A stretch of DNA of 64,000 bases from Actomonas aquatica (GCF_019679435.2 NZ_CP139781.1:2604001-2668000); one strand, 5' to 3'. Shown: positions 53,793 through 61,500, numbered from the stretch's first letter. The notes: generated from the letters alone by a model not told the origin. A program made the numbers and translations.

Positions 53793-55264
53793 ACGTCGTC
53801 CTCCGCCAAAGCTTCCACTTCCAAGCCAAAGCCAGTCTCGCGGCGCACCACGACCGTCGCGCCGGCTTCGGCCGAGCCGACCACCAGTTTGGCTTCATAA
53901 CGTTTGCCACCCACCTCGACCTGACCACTCGGGAACAGATCCGTCGCGGCGACTCCGGTTTGACCCACCAACGAGCCCGCCGCCGGCGCCCCCGCAACCA
54001 CTGGAGCCCCACTGGTGCCAGTGATGCTGGCAGCGATGACCAGTTTGTCCCACACCCAGCCGCGCGGCATAAAGCGCACCACCAGGATCGCGCCCACGAT
54101 CGTGACCGTCAGAGCCAGCGACAGGTCGATCAGCGGACCGGTAAAGGTGTCGCCACTGAAAGAGATCGGTTCATCCGGCCAAATGTCCGCCATCGACCAG
54201 AGCAATGAGCCCAACATCGAAACCACTCCCGCCAACGCGATGAAGATGGTGCCCGGCAGGAAGAGAAGCTCCACCAGCACCAGCATCGCGCCGATGGCAA
54301 AAAACAACGCCGGCTCGTGCCCGGAGAGACCCGCGACGTAGTGACCAAAAAACACCACCGCCAACATCGCTCCGCCCGCGATGCCAAACACCCCAAAACC
54401 CGGGGTCTTAAATTCGATGAAGACACCGAGCAGTCCGAGCCCCATCAACAGCGGCGAAATCGCATTCAACCACGCCGCCAATTCCTCCGACCAGGTGGTT
54501 TCGAGCGAGAGCGTGGTGTAAGCACGCTCACCAAACCGCTCCGACAGCAAGGCGTCGATCGACTCCGCCGTGCCCGCCGACAGCAGCGGCTGCGCCGGAT
54601 CGCCATACGTCTCCGCCGCCTCCGAGGCAGTGAGCGACAGCAGCTCGCCCTTTTCCTTCAAAACCTCATCGCCGATCTTCAATTCATAGTTGGCGTCGAT
54701 CATGGCCGAAATCACTTCGCCGCGATACGGATGCCCCTCCGAGATCGCCCGAATACGCGCCTTCAGGTAACTCACGATCTTCTGCTTCATCGTCTCATCG
54801 ATGTCCGCCCCACCTCCGCTCACTGGCGCGGCCGCGCCGATGACCCCATCGGTCGCAAAATAGATGTCGTCCGTCATCGCCGAGATAAAGGCGCCCGCGG
54901 AAATCGCTTCGTTGTTCACGTAGGTCGCCGTCTCGCCTTTAAAACGGTCCAACGCTTCCATGATTTCAAAGGTCACGCCCAGGCTCCCACCCGGCGTCTT
55001 CATATCGAGCACCACCAGATCCGCCTCCATCTCGATCGCCTGCTTCAACCCGCGGCGGATCACGTAGAGAATGGGTTTCGCGATCTGATCCTGCACCGGA
55101 ATCACGACCACCTTGGCCGGCAGCCCCTCCACCGTCGCGGTGGCCACTTGCTCCACCATGTCCTCCGCACTCGGCACCGCTTCCTGCGCACGACCAAGCG
55201 TCGTCAAACTCAGGAGGAGACCAATAAGCCAAGGAAGGAGGCGGATAACTCGGGGGGCAGGCAT
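53789..55264 (-). CDS. NfeD-family protein with ClpP-like serine protease domain
   Basis: A 491-residue membrane-bound protease of the YqeZ/NfeD1b type. It starts with a signal peptide (LPWLIGLLLSLTTLGRAQ); the ClpP-fold domain spans about 45-250 (DLVVLDMKTPGGSLGVTFEIMEALDRFKGETATYVNNEAISAGAFISAMTDDIYFATDGVIGAAAPV, with catalytic Ser in AISAGAFIS and Lys expected near the LKARI stretch). Several membrane helices follow, then a short OB-fold domain. Such proteases cleave stomatin-like partners. ATG 55264 gives the signal sequence; the frame upstream lacks one. Confidence 0.93.
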   Translation of the reverse strand: MPAPRVIRLLPWLIGLLLSLTTLGRAQEAVPSAEDMVEQVATATVEGLPAKVVVIPVQDQIAKPILYVIRRGLKQAIEMEADLVVLDMKTPGGSLGVTFEIMEALDRFKGETATYVNNEAISAGAFISAMTDDIYFATDGVIGAAAPVSGGGADIDETMKQKIVSYLKARIRAISEGHPYRGEVISAMIDANYELKIGDEVLKEKGELLSLTASEAAETYGDPAQPLLSAGTAESIDALLSERFGERAYTTLSLETTWSEELAAWLNAISPLLMGLGLLGVFIEFKTPGFGVFGIAGGAMLAVVFFGHYVAGLSGHEPALFFAIGAMLVLVELLFLPGTIFIALAGVVSMLGSLLWSMADIWPDEPISFSGDTFTGPLIDLSLALTVTIVGAILVVRFMPRGWVWDKLVIAASITGTSGAPVVAGAPAAGSLVGQTGVAATDLFPSGQVEVGGKRYEAKLVVGSAEAGATVVVRRETGFGLEVEALAEDDV

Positions 55265-55409
55265 TGCTAACTCGGCCAAGCTGGGACACCTGCGCAACAA
55301 CCGCAAGCGTCGCGAGTCGCTTCCGCCTTACAATCCGGACCGCAATTTCGAGCCGCATCCGTGACACGCGGGCATTTTTGCGTTTCGTTGTCGCTCCCTT
55401 ACACCGCTC

Positions 55410-56342
55410 ATGCAGTCCGTTCCTTACCTTGGTCACACCATTCGCCGCTGGGAAATCGGCGATTCCACCTTCCTCGCCTGGCCCGAACGCGGCGCCCGGC
55501 TCATGCACTGGCATCACCAGCGCGCCGATGGCTCCCTGCGCGAGATCCTGCACTGGCCCGAGCTCACCGCGGATGAACTCGGCGATACCACCGTTGCCAA
55601 AGTCCGCGGCGGCAACCCGATCCTGTTTCCCTTCAACGCCCGCGTATTCGATGAGGGCGAGATTCACTTCTGGAAGGATCCCGCCGGCCAACGCCGCCCC
55701 ATGCCCATGCACGGCTTCGCCCGCCAAGGCTCCTTCCGCCTCGAGTCCATCAACGACCGCGGTTTCATCGCCGTGCTCGAGCCCACCGCCGCCGACGCCG
55801 AGGTCTACCCCTTCGACTACACCTTCAGCGTCAAATACCGCTTCCACCGCCAACGCTTCACCTGCGAGTTCGCCCTCGAAAACCACGGCGAGGAACGCAT
55901 CCCGTGGAGCGCCGGTCACCACTTCTACTTCGCCGCCCCCTGGACCGAAAACCAGACCCGCGACAACTACATGATCGAGCTCCCGCCCGGCGAAACCGTG
56001 CGCCAATCCGCCGTCGGTTCCCTCGTGCCCGGCCCGGAGCTGCCACGTCGCAGCCGTCTCTCCGATCCGGAGCTGATCGACGCCATCCACGTCAATCTCG
56101 CCGGCAACACCGTGCGCTTCGGCCCCATCGACGGCTCCGAACACGTCTCCCTCACCCACGGCACCACCAACCCGCCGCCCGCCGACGCCGCCTTCGTCAC
56201 CTGGACCGCCGCGCCGGACGTGCCCTACTATTGCGTCGAACCCTGGATGGGCCCACCCAACGCCCCCGAACACGGCCGCGGCCTGCATTGGGTCGCCCCC
56301 GGCGCCACCGGACGTTTCGCCGTCGAAGTCGCCATCGGCTGA
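55410..56342 (+). CDS. Aldose 1-epimerase-like (galactose mutarotase fold)
   Basis: A 310-residue beta-supersandwich enzyme of the aldose epimerase/hexose-6-phosphate mutarotase superfamily. Visible elements are GGNPILFPFNARVFDEGEIHFWKDPAGQRRPMPMHGFARQGSF (substrate-binding HGFAR), YRFHRQRFTCEFALENHGEERIPWSAGHHFYF (the GxHxYF loop) and a C-terminal YYCVEPWMGPPNAPEHGRGLHWVAPG (catalytic Glu in VEPW). It would interconvert alpha and beta anomers of a sugar; the exact substrate is unknown. Confidence 0.9.
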   Translation: MQSVPYLGHTIRRWEIGDSTFLAWPERGARLMHWHHQRADGSLREILHWPELTADELGDTTVAKVRGGNPILFPFNARVFDEGEIHFWKDPAGQRRPMPMHGFARQGSFRLESINDRGFIAVLEPTAADAEVYPFDYTFSVKYRFHRQRFTCEFALENHGEERIPWSAGHHFYFAAPWTENQTRDNYMIELPPGETVRQSAVGSLVPGPELPRRSRLSDPELIDAIHVNLAGNTVRFGPIDGSEHVSLTHGTTNPPPADAAFVTWTAAPDVPYYCVEPWMGPPNAPEHGRGLHWVAPGATGRFAVEVAIG

Positions 56343-56355
56343 GATCCCCCAAATT

Positions 56356-56440
56356 ATTCGTGTTCATTCGTGTCCATTGGTGGTTAAGACAGACCTTCCT
56401 TCCTCTTCATCCGTGTGAATCCGTGTTCATCCGTGGTTAA
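56356..56440. repeat. 'ATCCGTG' dispersed repeat with the presumed tatA start codon
   Basis: Two blocks, 56356-56388 and 56407-56440, share the pattern (c)atccgtgttcatccgtggttaa found in several intergenic regions here (57853-57873, 61363-61418). The second block contains GTG codons at 56415, 56424 and 56433, which are the only possible starts upstream of the conserved TatA N-terminus. Confidence 0.8.
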
Positions 56441-56861
56441 CTCTCCCTCTTTCCTCGCCTTCCTCGACGGTATCGGCGGCATGGAGATGCTCGTCATCTT
56501 CGCGCTGTCGCTGATGCTTTTCGGCGGCAAAAAGCTACCCGAAGTCGCTCGCGGCCTCGGCAAAGCCATGCGGGAGTTCAAACGCGCCGCCTCGGGAGTA
56601 GAGGACGAGATTCGCCGTGCCATCGACCTGGAATCGCCCCCGCCCACCTCTTCGCGGCCCAACCGCCCCACCGCGCCGCCCCGCCAGCATCCGCCCATCA
56701 CGGACCCCTCCGCGACCCCGCAGCCGCAAGCCGCGCCGCAAACCGTCGCCCACGAACCCGAGCCCGATCTCGCCGAAGACGCCCCCTCCGTGCCCGACGA
56801 GCCCACCGAAACCACCCGCAAGAAGCCCGGCGCGCAGAACCCGCCGCCCCCGGCTGAGTAA
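56433..56861 (+). CDS. tatA: Twin-arginine translocase subunit TatA/E
   Basis: About 142 residues. The region [56 protein letters not shown] is the standard TatA plan: a short hydrophobic helix, hinge (FGGKKLPE) and amphipathic helix. It forms the pore that exports folded proteins. The C-terminal ~85 residues are Pro/Ala-rich and non-conserved. I chose the GTG at 56433; an ATG at 56481 would remove the start of the helix. The start codon lies in a dispersed repeat (see finding). TatC is not in the window. Smr follows 12 nt later. Confidence 0.9.
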   Translation: MVNSPSFLAFLDGIGGMEMLVIFALSLMLFGGKKLPEVARGLGKAMREFKRAASGVEDEIRRAIDLESPPPTSSRPNRPTAPPRQHPPITDPSATPQPQAAPQTVAHEPEPDLAEDAPSVPDEPTETTRKKPGAQNPPPPAE

Positions 56862-56873
56862 AAAAGGCGTCCC

Positions 56874-57161
56874 ATGTCGGCCGACGCTCCCGACGACGCC
56901 CCCGTCGAGATGCCCATCACGGGGGAACTCGACCTCCACACCTTTCGCCCCTCCGACCTCGGGGACCTGATTCCGGCCTACCTCGAGGCCGCTCAAGCCA
57001 AAGGCCTGCGCGAAGTTCGTATCGTTCACGGCAAAGGCACCGGCACCCTGCGCACCACGGTGCACACCCTGCTCGATCGGCTGCCGCACCTCGTCGCCGG
57101 CTACCGCCTCGGCAACGAAACCACCGGCAGCTGGGGCGCCACCCTGGTCACCCTCCGGTAA
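56874..57161 (+). CDS. Small MutS-related (Smr) domain protein
   Basis: A 95-residue protein that consists of a single Smr domain. Signatures are [51 protein letters not shown] and a terminal [11 protein letters not shown]. Smr domains bind branched DNA or RNA and often nick it (LDLHxxx and HGKGxG form the active site). Both motifs are intact here. It lies 12 nt after tatA, probably by chance co-transcription. Confidence 0.93.
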   Translation: MSADAPDDAPVEMPITGELDLHTFRPSDLGDLIPAYLEAAQAKGLREVRIVHGKGTGTLRTTVHTLLDRLPHLVAGYRLGNETTGSWGATLVTLR

Positions 57162-57181
57162 ACCGGGACGACCAAGCCCCC

Positions 57182-57335
57182 GTGGCTACGAGCGTGAGCG
57201 AGTGGCAACTCAAGCCATCCCGCATCGCGCATCCCGCATCGCGCATCCCGTATCCCGTATCCCGCATCGCGCATCCCGTATCCCGTATCTCGTATCCCGC
57301 ATCCCGCACCGCGCACCGCGCATCCCGCATCGCCA
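57182..57335. repeat. Hairpin element and heptanucleotide tandem array
   Basis: 57182-57206 repeats TACGAGCGTGAGCGAGTGGC (also at 35481 and 35665). 57217-57335 is 17 consecutive 7-bp units without a slip: ATCCCGC, ATCGCGC, ATCCCGT, ATCTCGT and ACCGCGC variants. The array ends 10 bp before the promoter element of the next gene. Confidence 0.92.
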
Positions 57336-57345
57336 AAAAACTTTC

Positions 57346-57382
57346 CGATTTCTGCAACCTCGCGCGGTGGAGCTGGGTGATA
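57346..57382 (+). promoter_or_regulatory. Conserved bipartite promoter element, copy 1
   Basis: CGATTTCTGCAAC (57346-57358), a 16-nt spacer, then GGGTGATA (57375-57382), upstream of the small protein at 57431. The same two boxes with the same 16-nt spacing occur at 60878-60914 and 61501-61537, although this spacer differs completely. A -35 AAC motif is typical of ECF sigma promoters. Confidence 0.65.
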
Positions 57383-57430
57383 CCTCACGTGAACCCAACC
57401 AAATCCAAGACCAACAAACTCTCCACCCTC

Positions 57431-57652
57431 ATGAAAGCCACCGCCTTCTTACTCGTCACGGCGCTGGTTACCCCGGCCGCCCTCGCCTTTGGGGCCAGCG
57501 CAGCGGTCGTCGGAGCCACCGCCACCGGCATTGCCCTCTCTTCAATCGCCCTCGGCGACTACGGCAAACGGACCTGCTCTTACCGCGATCACGACACCGC
57601 GAAAGCCAAAGCGAACGCCAAGCAAGCCGAACGCCACCCCCTCGCCGCGTAA
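57431..57652 (+). CDS. Small hydrophobic protein with LAA C-terminus, family member 1
   Basis: A 73-residue protein: a signal- or helix-like N-terminus ([45 protein letters not shown]) with two possible membrane segments, then the family core DYGKRTCSY and a charged tail ending ERHPLAA. It shares G-x-SA, DY...(S/T)Y and the H[PA]LAA end with three genes at 60605, 60965 and 61587. The last residues resemble an ssrA degradation tag. I do not recognise the family. Promoter element 1 lies 48 nt upstream; a micro-ORF and terminator follow. Confidence 0.72.
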   Translation: MKATAFLLVTALVTPAALAFGASAAVVGATATGIALSSIALGDYGKRTCSYRDHDTAKAKANAKQAERHPLAA

Positions 57653-57654
57653 CC

Positions 57655-57684
57655 ATGTGGTATCCATCCCACCCCTACACCTAA
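57655..57684 (+). CDS. Conserved 9-codon micro-ORF, copy 1 (MWYPSHPYT)
   Basis: A short frame that starts 2 nt after the stop of the small protein and ends at the base of the terminator. Copies 2 and 3 encode MWYQLNPYS at the same place, so length, frame and the M-W-Y...P-Y residues are kept. There is no Shine-Dalgarno sequence; it would depend on reinitiation. It could also be a conserved DNA or RNA motif. Confidence 0.35.
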   Translation: MWYPSHPYT

Positions 57685-57686
57685 AC

Positions 57687-57717
57687 GCCGCGTCCTCCCC
57701 CCGACGCGGCATTTTTG
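57687..57717 (+). terminator. Intrinsic terminator after small protein 1
   Basis: Stem GCCGCGTC/GACGCGGC (57687-57694 with 57703-57710) followed by ATTTTT. The same GCCGCGTC stem ends copies 2 and 3 of the micro-ORF units. Confidence 0.88.
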
Positions 57718-58007
57718 TGCCCAAACACCACTGCGCCTTTGAAACCACAGAGAGCACAGAATCGAAAACCGCAGATGACGCAGAGAAACGCAGATCCACT
57801 CCCCTACCTCTCCACCTCCCTCCCCTTCAGTGCGTAGCCGGTAGGCGAAGCCATCCGTGTCCATCCGTGGTTAAAAAAACTCTCTGCCTCTCCGCCACCT
57901 CCCCTGTTCTCTTACCACCCACCGCCCGCAAAAAACCCGCGCCGAAATCGACGCGGGCTTGAAACTACCCAGAGCGAACGGTTCGCGATCTCACGGACGT
58001 CGCGGCC
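57718..58007. repeat. Dispersed 'cacagag' and 'atccgtg' repeats, no gene
   Basis: Contains a CCACAGAGAGCACAGAA block (near 57742), CAGTGCGTAGCCGGTAGGC (57837 on) followed by ATCCGTGTCCATCCGTGG (57853-57873), and the terminator of the leftward peptidase. It is the uninterrupted version of a repeat that carries two insertions at 61310-61430. Confidence 0.75.
57929..57959 (-). terminator. Intrinsic terminator of the prolyl oligopeptidase gene
   Basis: Stem CCCGCG/CGCGGG with flanking pairs (57936-57941 with 57952-57957); on the minus strand it is followed by TTTTTT. It lies 49 nt past the leftward stop. Confidence 0.8.
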
Positions 58008-60170
58008 CTACTTCACTTCGTTCCAGAGGAACGTGTAGCCCAGCGCGTTCATGCGGGCGCGCTGCTCATTGTTGGCCGCACCACCGTGGCCGCCTTCGAT
58101 GTTCTCGTAGTAGAGCACGTCGTAACCGTGGCTCTCCATCCGCGCCATCATCTTGCGCGCGTGACCCGGGTGCACCCGATCGTCGCGCGTCGACGTCGTG
58201 AACAGCGTGCGCGGATAGTCCACGCCCTCCTTCACGTTCTGGTAAGGCGAATACTTGCTGATAAACTCCCACTCCTCCGGCTTGTCCGGATCGCCGTATT
58301 CACCCATCCATGACGCCCCCGCCAGCAGCAGGTGGTAACGCTTCATGTCGAGCAGCGGCACCTGACACAGCACCGCGCTGAACAGATCCGGACGCTGCGT
58401 GAGCATCACACCCATCAACAGACCGCCGTTCGAACCACCCTGCGTGCCGAGGTGTTCCCGCGAGGTCACCTTGCGCTGGATCAAATCCTCCGCCACCGCG
58501 GCGAAGTCGTCATAGGCGCGTTGGCGATTCGCCTTCAGTGCGGCCCGGTGCCACTTGGGTCCGAACTCGCCGCCGCCCCGAATGTTCGCCAGCACATACA
58601 CGCCGCCCTTCTCGAGCCACGCCGTGCCGATCGATCCGCTGTAGAACGGATCCATCGAAACTTCAAAACCGCCGTAGCCATAGAGCAGCGTCGGATTGGT
58701 CCCGTCCAACTTCAGGTCTTCCGGTCCGATCTGGAAATACGGCACGCGCGTGCCGTCGGCCGACACCGCCTCGCGTTGCTCGATCTTCAGCCCGCTCGCG
58801 TCGAAGAACGCCGGCAGTGTGCGCAGCAGTTGTTTACCCGGTTCACCCACCACCGCGTGGTAGAGGCTGGTCGGCGTGAGGAAATCCTCCACCGTCATAA
58901 AGTAGTCATCGCTCTCATCGGAATCGAGGCCGCGCAGGCTCACCCGGCCGAACTCCGGTGCATCCAACGGCATCAGCTCCCAGGCTTCCCCCACAAACTT
59001 CGCCGCGTAAGGACGGCTGCGCACGTTATCGAGCACGTTGAGCAGGAGGTAGTTTTTGGTCGCGCTGACCCCGTCGAGCGAGGTGCGCTCGGCCGGCGCA
59101 AAGACCACCTTCAAGTCGCGATCACCGGCCAGAAACGCATCCACCTTCGCGGTGAGCAGCGAACCCGCCAGGAAGGTCTCGCCGTCCACCGTCCAGTCCT
59201 CGCGCGGCTGGAAGGTGAGCCAGTCGCCAAACACGCCCATCGACACGTCGTCGGGCTTGTTGATCTCCACCCACTCCCCCTCGTGGAGCAGGTAAGCCTT
59301 GTTGGTATAAAACGTCATCGCGCGGGTGATCATGTCGTAGTGACGCCCCTGCGTGACCTGGTGACCGATGAACAAGCCCAGCTCTTCGGCATCGATTTCA
59401 AAGGTCTGCTCCGCCTCCTCGATCGGCGTGCCGCGACGCCACTTTTTCACAATGCGCGGATAACCTGACTCGGTCTGCGAGCCTTCACCAAAGTCCGTGC
59501 CCACCCACAACGTATCGCGGTCGAGCCAGGACACGTAAGACTTCGCCTCGGGCAGCGTGAATCCACCGTCGACGAACTGCTTCGTCTCGAGGTTGAACTC
59601 GCGCTTCACCGTCGCGTCCGCGCCACCACGGGACAGCGAGATCATCGCCAGGTCTTCCGCCGGCTCGAGAACCGACGAACCCTTCCAGACCCAGTTCTCG
59701 TCCTCGGCCTTACCCAACGCATCGAGATCGAGCACGGTTTCCCACTCGGTCTCCTCGCTGCGATAAGACTCCAGCGTCGTGCGACGCCAGATCCCCTGCG
59801 GGTGCTCGGCATCCTGCCAGAAGTTATAATACAGCTCGCCGATCTTGTAGACGCCCGGGATGCGATCCTTGGAATCGTAGATCGCCCGCAGCCGCGCCTC
59901 GAGTTCCGCGTAGCCCGGCGTGCCCTGCAGCTCGGCCAAGCTCACCGCGTTGCGCTCGCGCACCCAATTGAGTGCCTCGTCACCGCCCACATCCTCCAGC
60001 CACAGATTTGGATCTTCGGTCGCACTCATGTCGGCATTATCCGCGGCCAGCAGACCGCCGACTGGCAAACTCAAAGCCAGACCGATCAGACCCCGCGCCA
60101 CGTGACGCCGAAGTGTTGAAGAGGAAAAAGAAGACGTAGGCCGTAGGAAGGAACGAAGACACATAGGCAT
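58008..60170 (-). CDS. Prolyl oligopeptidase family serine peptidase, exported
   Basis: A 720-residue enzyme that cleaves short peptides, usually after proline. An N-terminal signal peptide (RRHVARGLIGLALSLPVGGLLAA) places it in the periplasm. The N-terminal beta-propeller covers about 60-450. The alpha/beta-hydrolase domain follows with the nucleophile in GTQGGSNGGLLMGV near residue 577, Asp in TSTRDDRVHPGHARKM near 660 and His in IEGGHGGAANNEQ near 694. The GYGGFEVSMDP and GGVYVLANIRGGGEFGPKWH signatures are intact. It is transcribed alone, next to the small-protein family but on the opposite strand. Confidence 0.95.
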   Translation of the reverse strand: MPMCLRSFLRPTSSFSSSTLRRHVARGLIGLALSLPVGGLLAADNADMSATEDPNLWLEDVGGDEALNWVRERNAVSLAELQGTPGYAELEARLRAIYDSKDRIPGVYKIGELYYNFWQDAEHPQGIWRRTTLESYRSEETEWETVLDLDALGKAEDENWVWKGSSVLEPAEDLAMISLSRGGADATVKREFNLETKQFVDGGFTLPEAKSYVSWLDRDTLWVGTDFGEGSQTESGYPRIVKKWRRGTPIEEAEQTFEIDAEELGLFIGHQVTQGRHYDMITRAMTFYTNKAYLLHEGEWVEINKPDDVSMGVFGDWLTFQPREDWTVDGETFLAGSLLTAKVDAFLAGDRDLKVVFAPAERTSLDGVSATKNYLLLNVLDNVRSRPYAAKFVGEAWELMPLDAPEFGRVSLRGLDSDESDDYFMTVEDFLTPTSLYHAVVGEPGKQLLRTLPAFFDASGLKIEQREAVSADGTRVPYFQIGPEDLKLDGTNPTLLYGYGGFEVSMDPFYSGSIGTAWLEKGGVYVLANIRGGGEFGPKWHRAALKANRQRAYDDFAAVAEDLIQRKVTSREHLGTQGGSNGGLLMGVMLTQRPDLFSAVLCQVPLLDMKRYHLLLAGASWMGEYGDPDKPEEWEFISKYSPYQNVKEGVDYPRTLFTTSTRDDRVHPGHARKMMARMESHGYDVLYYENIEGGHGGAANNEQRARMNALGYTFLWNEVK

Positions 60171-60552
60171 TCAAACTTGGCATCCGGATAGGCCCAAACG
60201 CCCCCAAACGCCAGCCGTTACCCTAGAAAGCTGCGGAGAGGAATAACCGCCGCACACGCTGATACCCACAGATCCATTCCAACTGAATCTCTACCACGCT
60301 GCTCCCAGGTATCGGCGCTCATCTGCGCCATCTACGGTCTACTCCACCTTCGCGCCCCTTAGCGTTCTTGGCGGTTTTTCCACCCCTTTTCAGACCCTGC
60401 GACGGTAATCCCCAGCATCCCTCAAAACTGTCCCAATCGTGGGACAACCAGGTTTCAGGAGCGCACCGCTTACCATTCGCCCGACATACCTCCGAAAACG
60501 CCAAATATTTTATCCCATTACCTTTCGGCCACTTACAACTCTATGAATCGGT
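60171..60552. other. Intergenic region with repeat-like DNA and a sigma-54 upstream site
   Basis: No credible gene. It holds tatcggcgctcatctgcgcc/cttagcgttcttggcggttt-type repeat text (about 60310-60380) and, further on, the dyad TGTCCCA-ATCG-TGGGACA (60429-60446), which lies at enhancer distance from the sigma-54 promoter at 60553. Confidence 0.6.
60429..60446. promoter_or_regulatory. Perfect dyad, putative enhancer site for sigma-54 activator
   Basis: TGTCCCA and TGGGACA form a perfect 7-bp inverted repeat around ATCG. Its centre lies ~117 bp upstream of the -24 GG of the promoter at 60553, in the normal range for activator binding sites. The cognate activator is unknown. Confidence 0.55.
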
Positions 60553-60568
60553 TGGCACGGGCACTGCA
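60553..60568 (+). promoter_or_regulatory. Sigma-54 (-24/-12) promoter of the second small protein
   Basis: TGGCACGGGCACTGCA with GG and GC at correct spacing, 37 nt upstream of the ATG at 60605. One mismatch in TTGC. It shares the TTGGCACGGG core with the sites at 4617 and 19541. Confidence 0.75.
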
Positions 60569-60604
60569 AGGTATGAGGCACAACCTTCAAAGAAAGTAAC
60601 CAAC

Positions 60605-60823
60605 ATGAACATCACCAACTCCCTCATCGTCTCCTCCCTCATTGCTCCCGCCACCATGGTTGTGGGTCTCTCCGCTCCGATCGCCCTCGGCATCACCGCC
60701 GTCGCCGGTGTGCTCTCCATCGCCCTGATGGACTACGGCACTAGCCGCATGAGCTACCTCGACGAGTCCAAGGTCACCGTCGCCGCCAACGCGAAGAGCG
60801 AGAAACACGCCCTCGCCGCCTAA
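60605..60823 (+). CDS. Small hydrophobic protein with LAA C-terminus, family member 2
   Basis: A 72-residue protein with the family plan: hydrophobic N-terminal two-thirds (NSLIVSSLIAPATMVVGLSAPIALGITAVAGVLSIALMDYG), core DYGTSRMSY, and tail SEKHALAA. It is the most divergent member and the only one under a sigma-54 promoter; it has no micro-ORF and no GCCGCGTC terminator. The leader between predicted transcription start and ATG is about 25 nt. Its C-terminus ALAA is identical to the last four residues of the E. coli ssrA tag. Confidence 0.75.
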   Translation: MNITNSLIVSSLIAPATMVVGLSAPIALGITAVAGVLSIALMDYGTSRMSYLDESKVTVAANAKSEKHALAA

Positions 60824-60877
60824 GTCCCGTTCTCCACGTCCGCGGACCGCTCATCCTAATTCGACTCAAAACGAAAT

Positions 60878-60914
60878 CGATTTCTGCAACTTCTGTTCTC
60901 GCCGACGGGTAATA
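60878..60914 (+). promoter_or_regulatory. Conserved bipartite promoter element, copy 2
   Basis: CGATTTCTGCAAC, a 16-nt spacer and GGGTAATA (60907-60914), 51 nt upstream of the ATG at 60965. Same spacing as copies 1 and 3; the spacer is identical to that of copy 3. Confidence 0.65.
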
Positions 60915-60964
60915 GCCCCTGAAGCAACCAACCAAAACCAAACCAACCAACACACTTACCCATC

Positions 60965-61177
60965 ATGAAAATCGCCACCTATCTCATCACCGCCGCCATT
61001 GCCGCCCCGGCCGCTATTCTCCTCGGAGCCAGCGCCCTCATCGTCACCGGCGTCGCCACCACCGTCGGACTCAGCGCCATCGCGATCGCCGACTACGCCA
61101 AGCCCGCCATGACCTACCACACCGAAATGAACATCGCTAAAACCACCCGCGCCGAACGTCACCCCCTCGCCGCGTAA
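60965..61177 (+). CDS. Small hydrophobic protein with LAA C-terminus, family member 3
   Basis: A 70-residue protein: KIATYLITAAIAAPAAILLGASALIVTGVATTVGLSAIAIADYAK (one or two membrane segments), core DYAKPAMTY, tail [11 protein letters not shown]. It is identical to member 4 except for about five residues between TYHTE and TTRAER. Promoter, leader, gene, micro-ORF and terminator are all duplicated as a unit of ~610-620 bp. No family I recognise. Confidence 0.75.
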   Translation: MKIATYLITAAIAAPAAILLGASALIVTGVATTVGLSAIAIADYAKPAMTYHTEMNIAKTTRAERHPLAA

Positions 61178-61179
61178 CC

Positions 61180-61209
61180 ATGTGGTATCAACTTAACCCC
61201 TACAGCTAA
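61180..61209 (+). CDS. Conserved 9-codon micro-ORF, copy 2 (MWYQLNPYS)
   Basis: Starts 2 nt after the stop of small protein 3, encodes MWYQLNPYS, and stops at the foot of the terminator hairpin. Identical peptide to copy 3; related to MWYPSHPYT of copy 1. No ribosome-binding site of its own. Confidence 0.35.
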   Translation: MWYQLNPYS

Positions 61210-61240
61210 AAGCCGCGTCCCAAAACGACGCGGCTTTTTT
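61208..61240 (+). terminator. Intrinsic terminator after small protein 3
   Basis: Stem AAAGCCGCGTC/GACGCGGCTTT with CCAAAAC loop, followed by TTT; overlaps the micro-ORF stop codon. Confidence 0.92.
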
Positions 61241-61500
61241 GTGCCCGCACATCTGGATGCATTGACCACAGAGCACACAGAAAATCACAGAACCACTCCA
61301 CTGAAGCTTCAGTGCGTAGCCGGTAGGCGACTTGTGCGCCGAAGCCTCGGCAAAGGCGTAAGCCATCCGTGTCCACTTGTCCGCCATAGCTTGAAGAGCG
61401 ACGGAGGATCCGTGGTTAAAAAATAATTCCTGCCTCTCGGCCATCTGCCCCGTTCGCCCAGCCCGGGAACCGCTCATCCTAATTCGTCCCAAATTGTTTC
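61241..61500. repeat. Dispersed repeat with two nested mini-insertions, no gene
   Basis: The text parallels 57742-57900 (cacagag block, CAGTGCGTAGCCGGTAGGC, ATCCGTGTCCA...ATCCGTGG), but it is interrupted at 61331-61360 (30 nt) and 61376-61407 (32 nt) by two related inserts beginning CTTGTGCGCC and CTTGTCCGCC. Confidence 0.8.

Noticed and set aside
57217..57335. Heptamer array as a CRISPR
   Set aside because: Units are 7 bp and directly adjacent, without spacers; no cas genes nearby.
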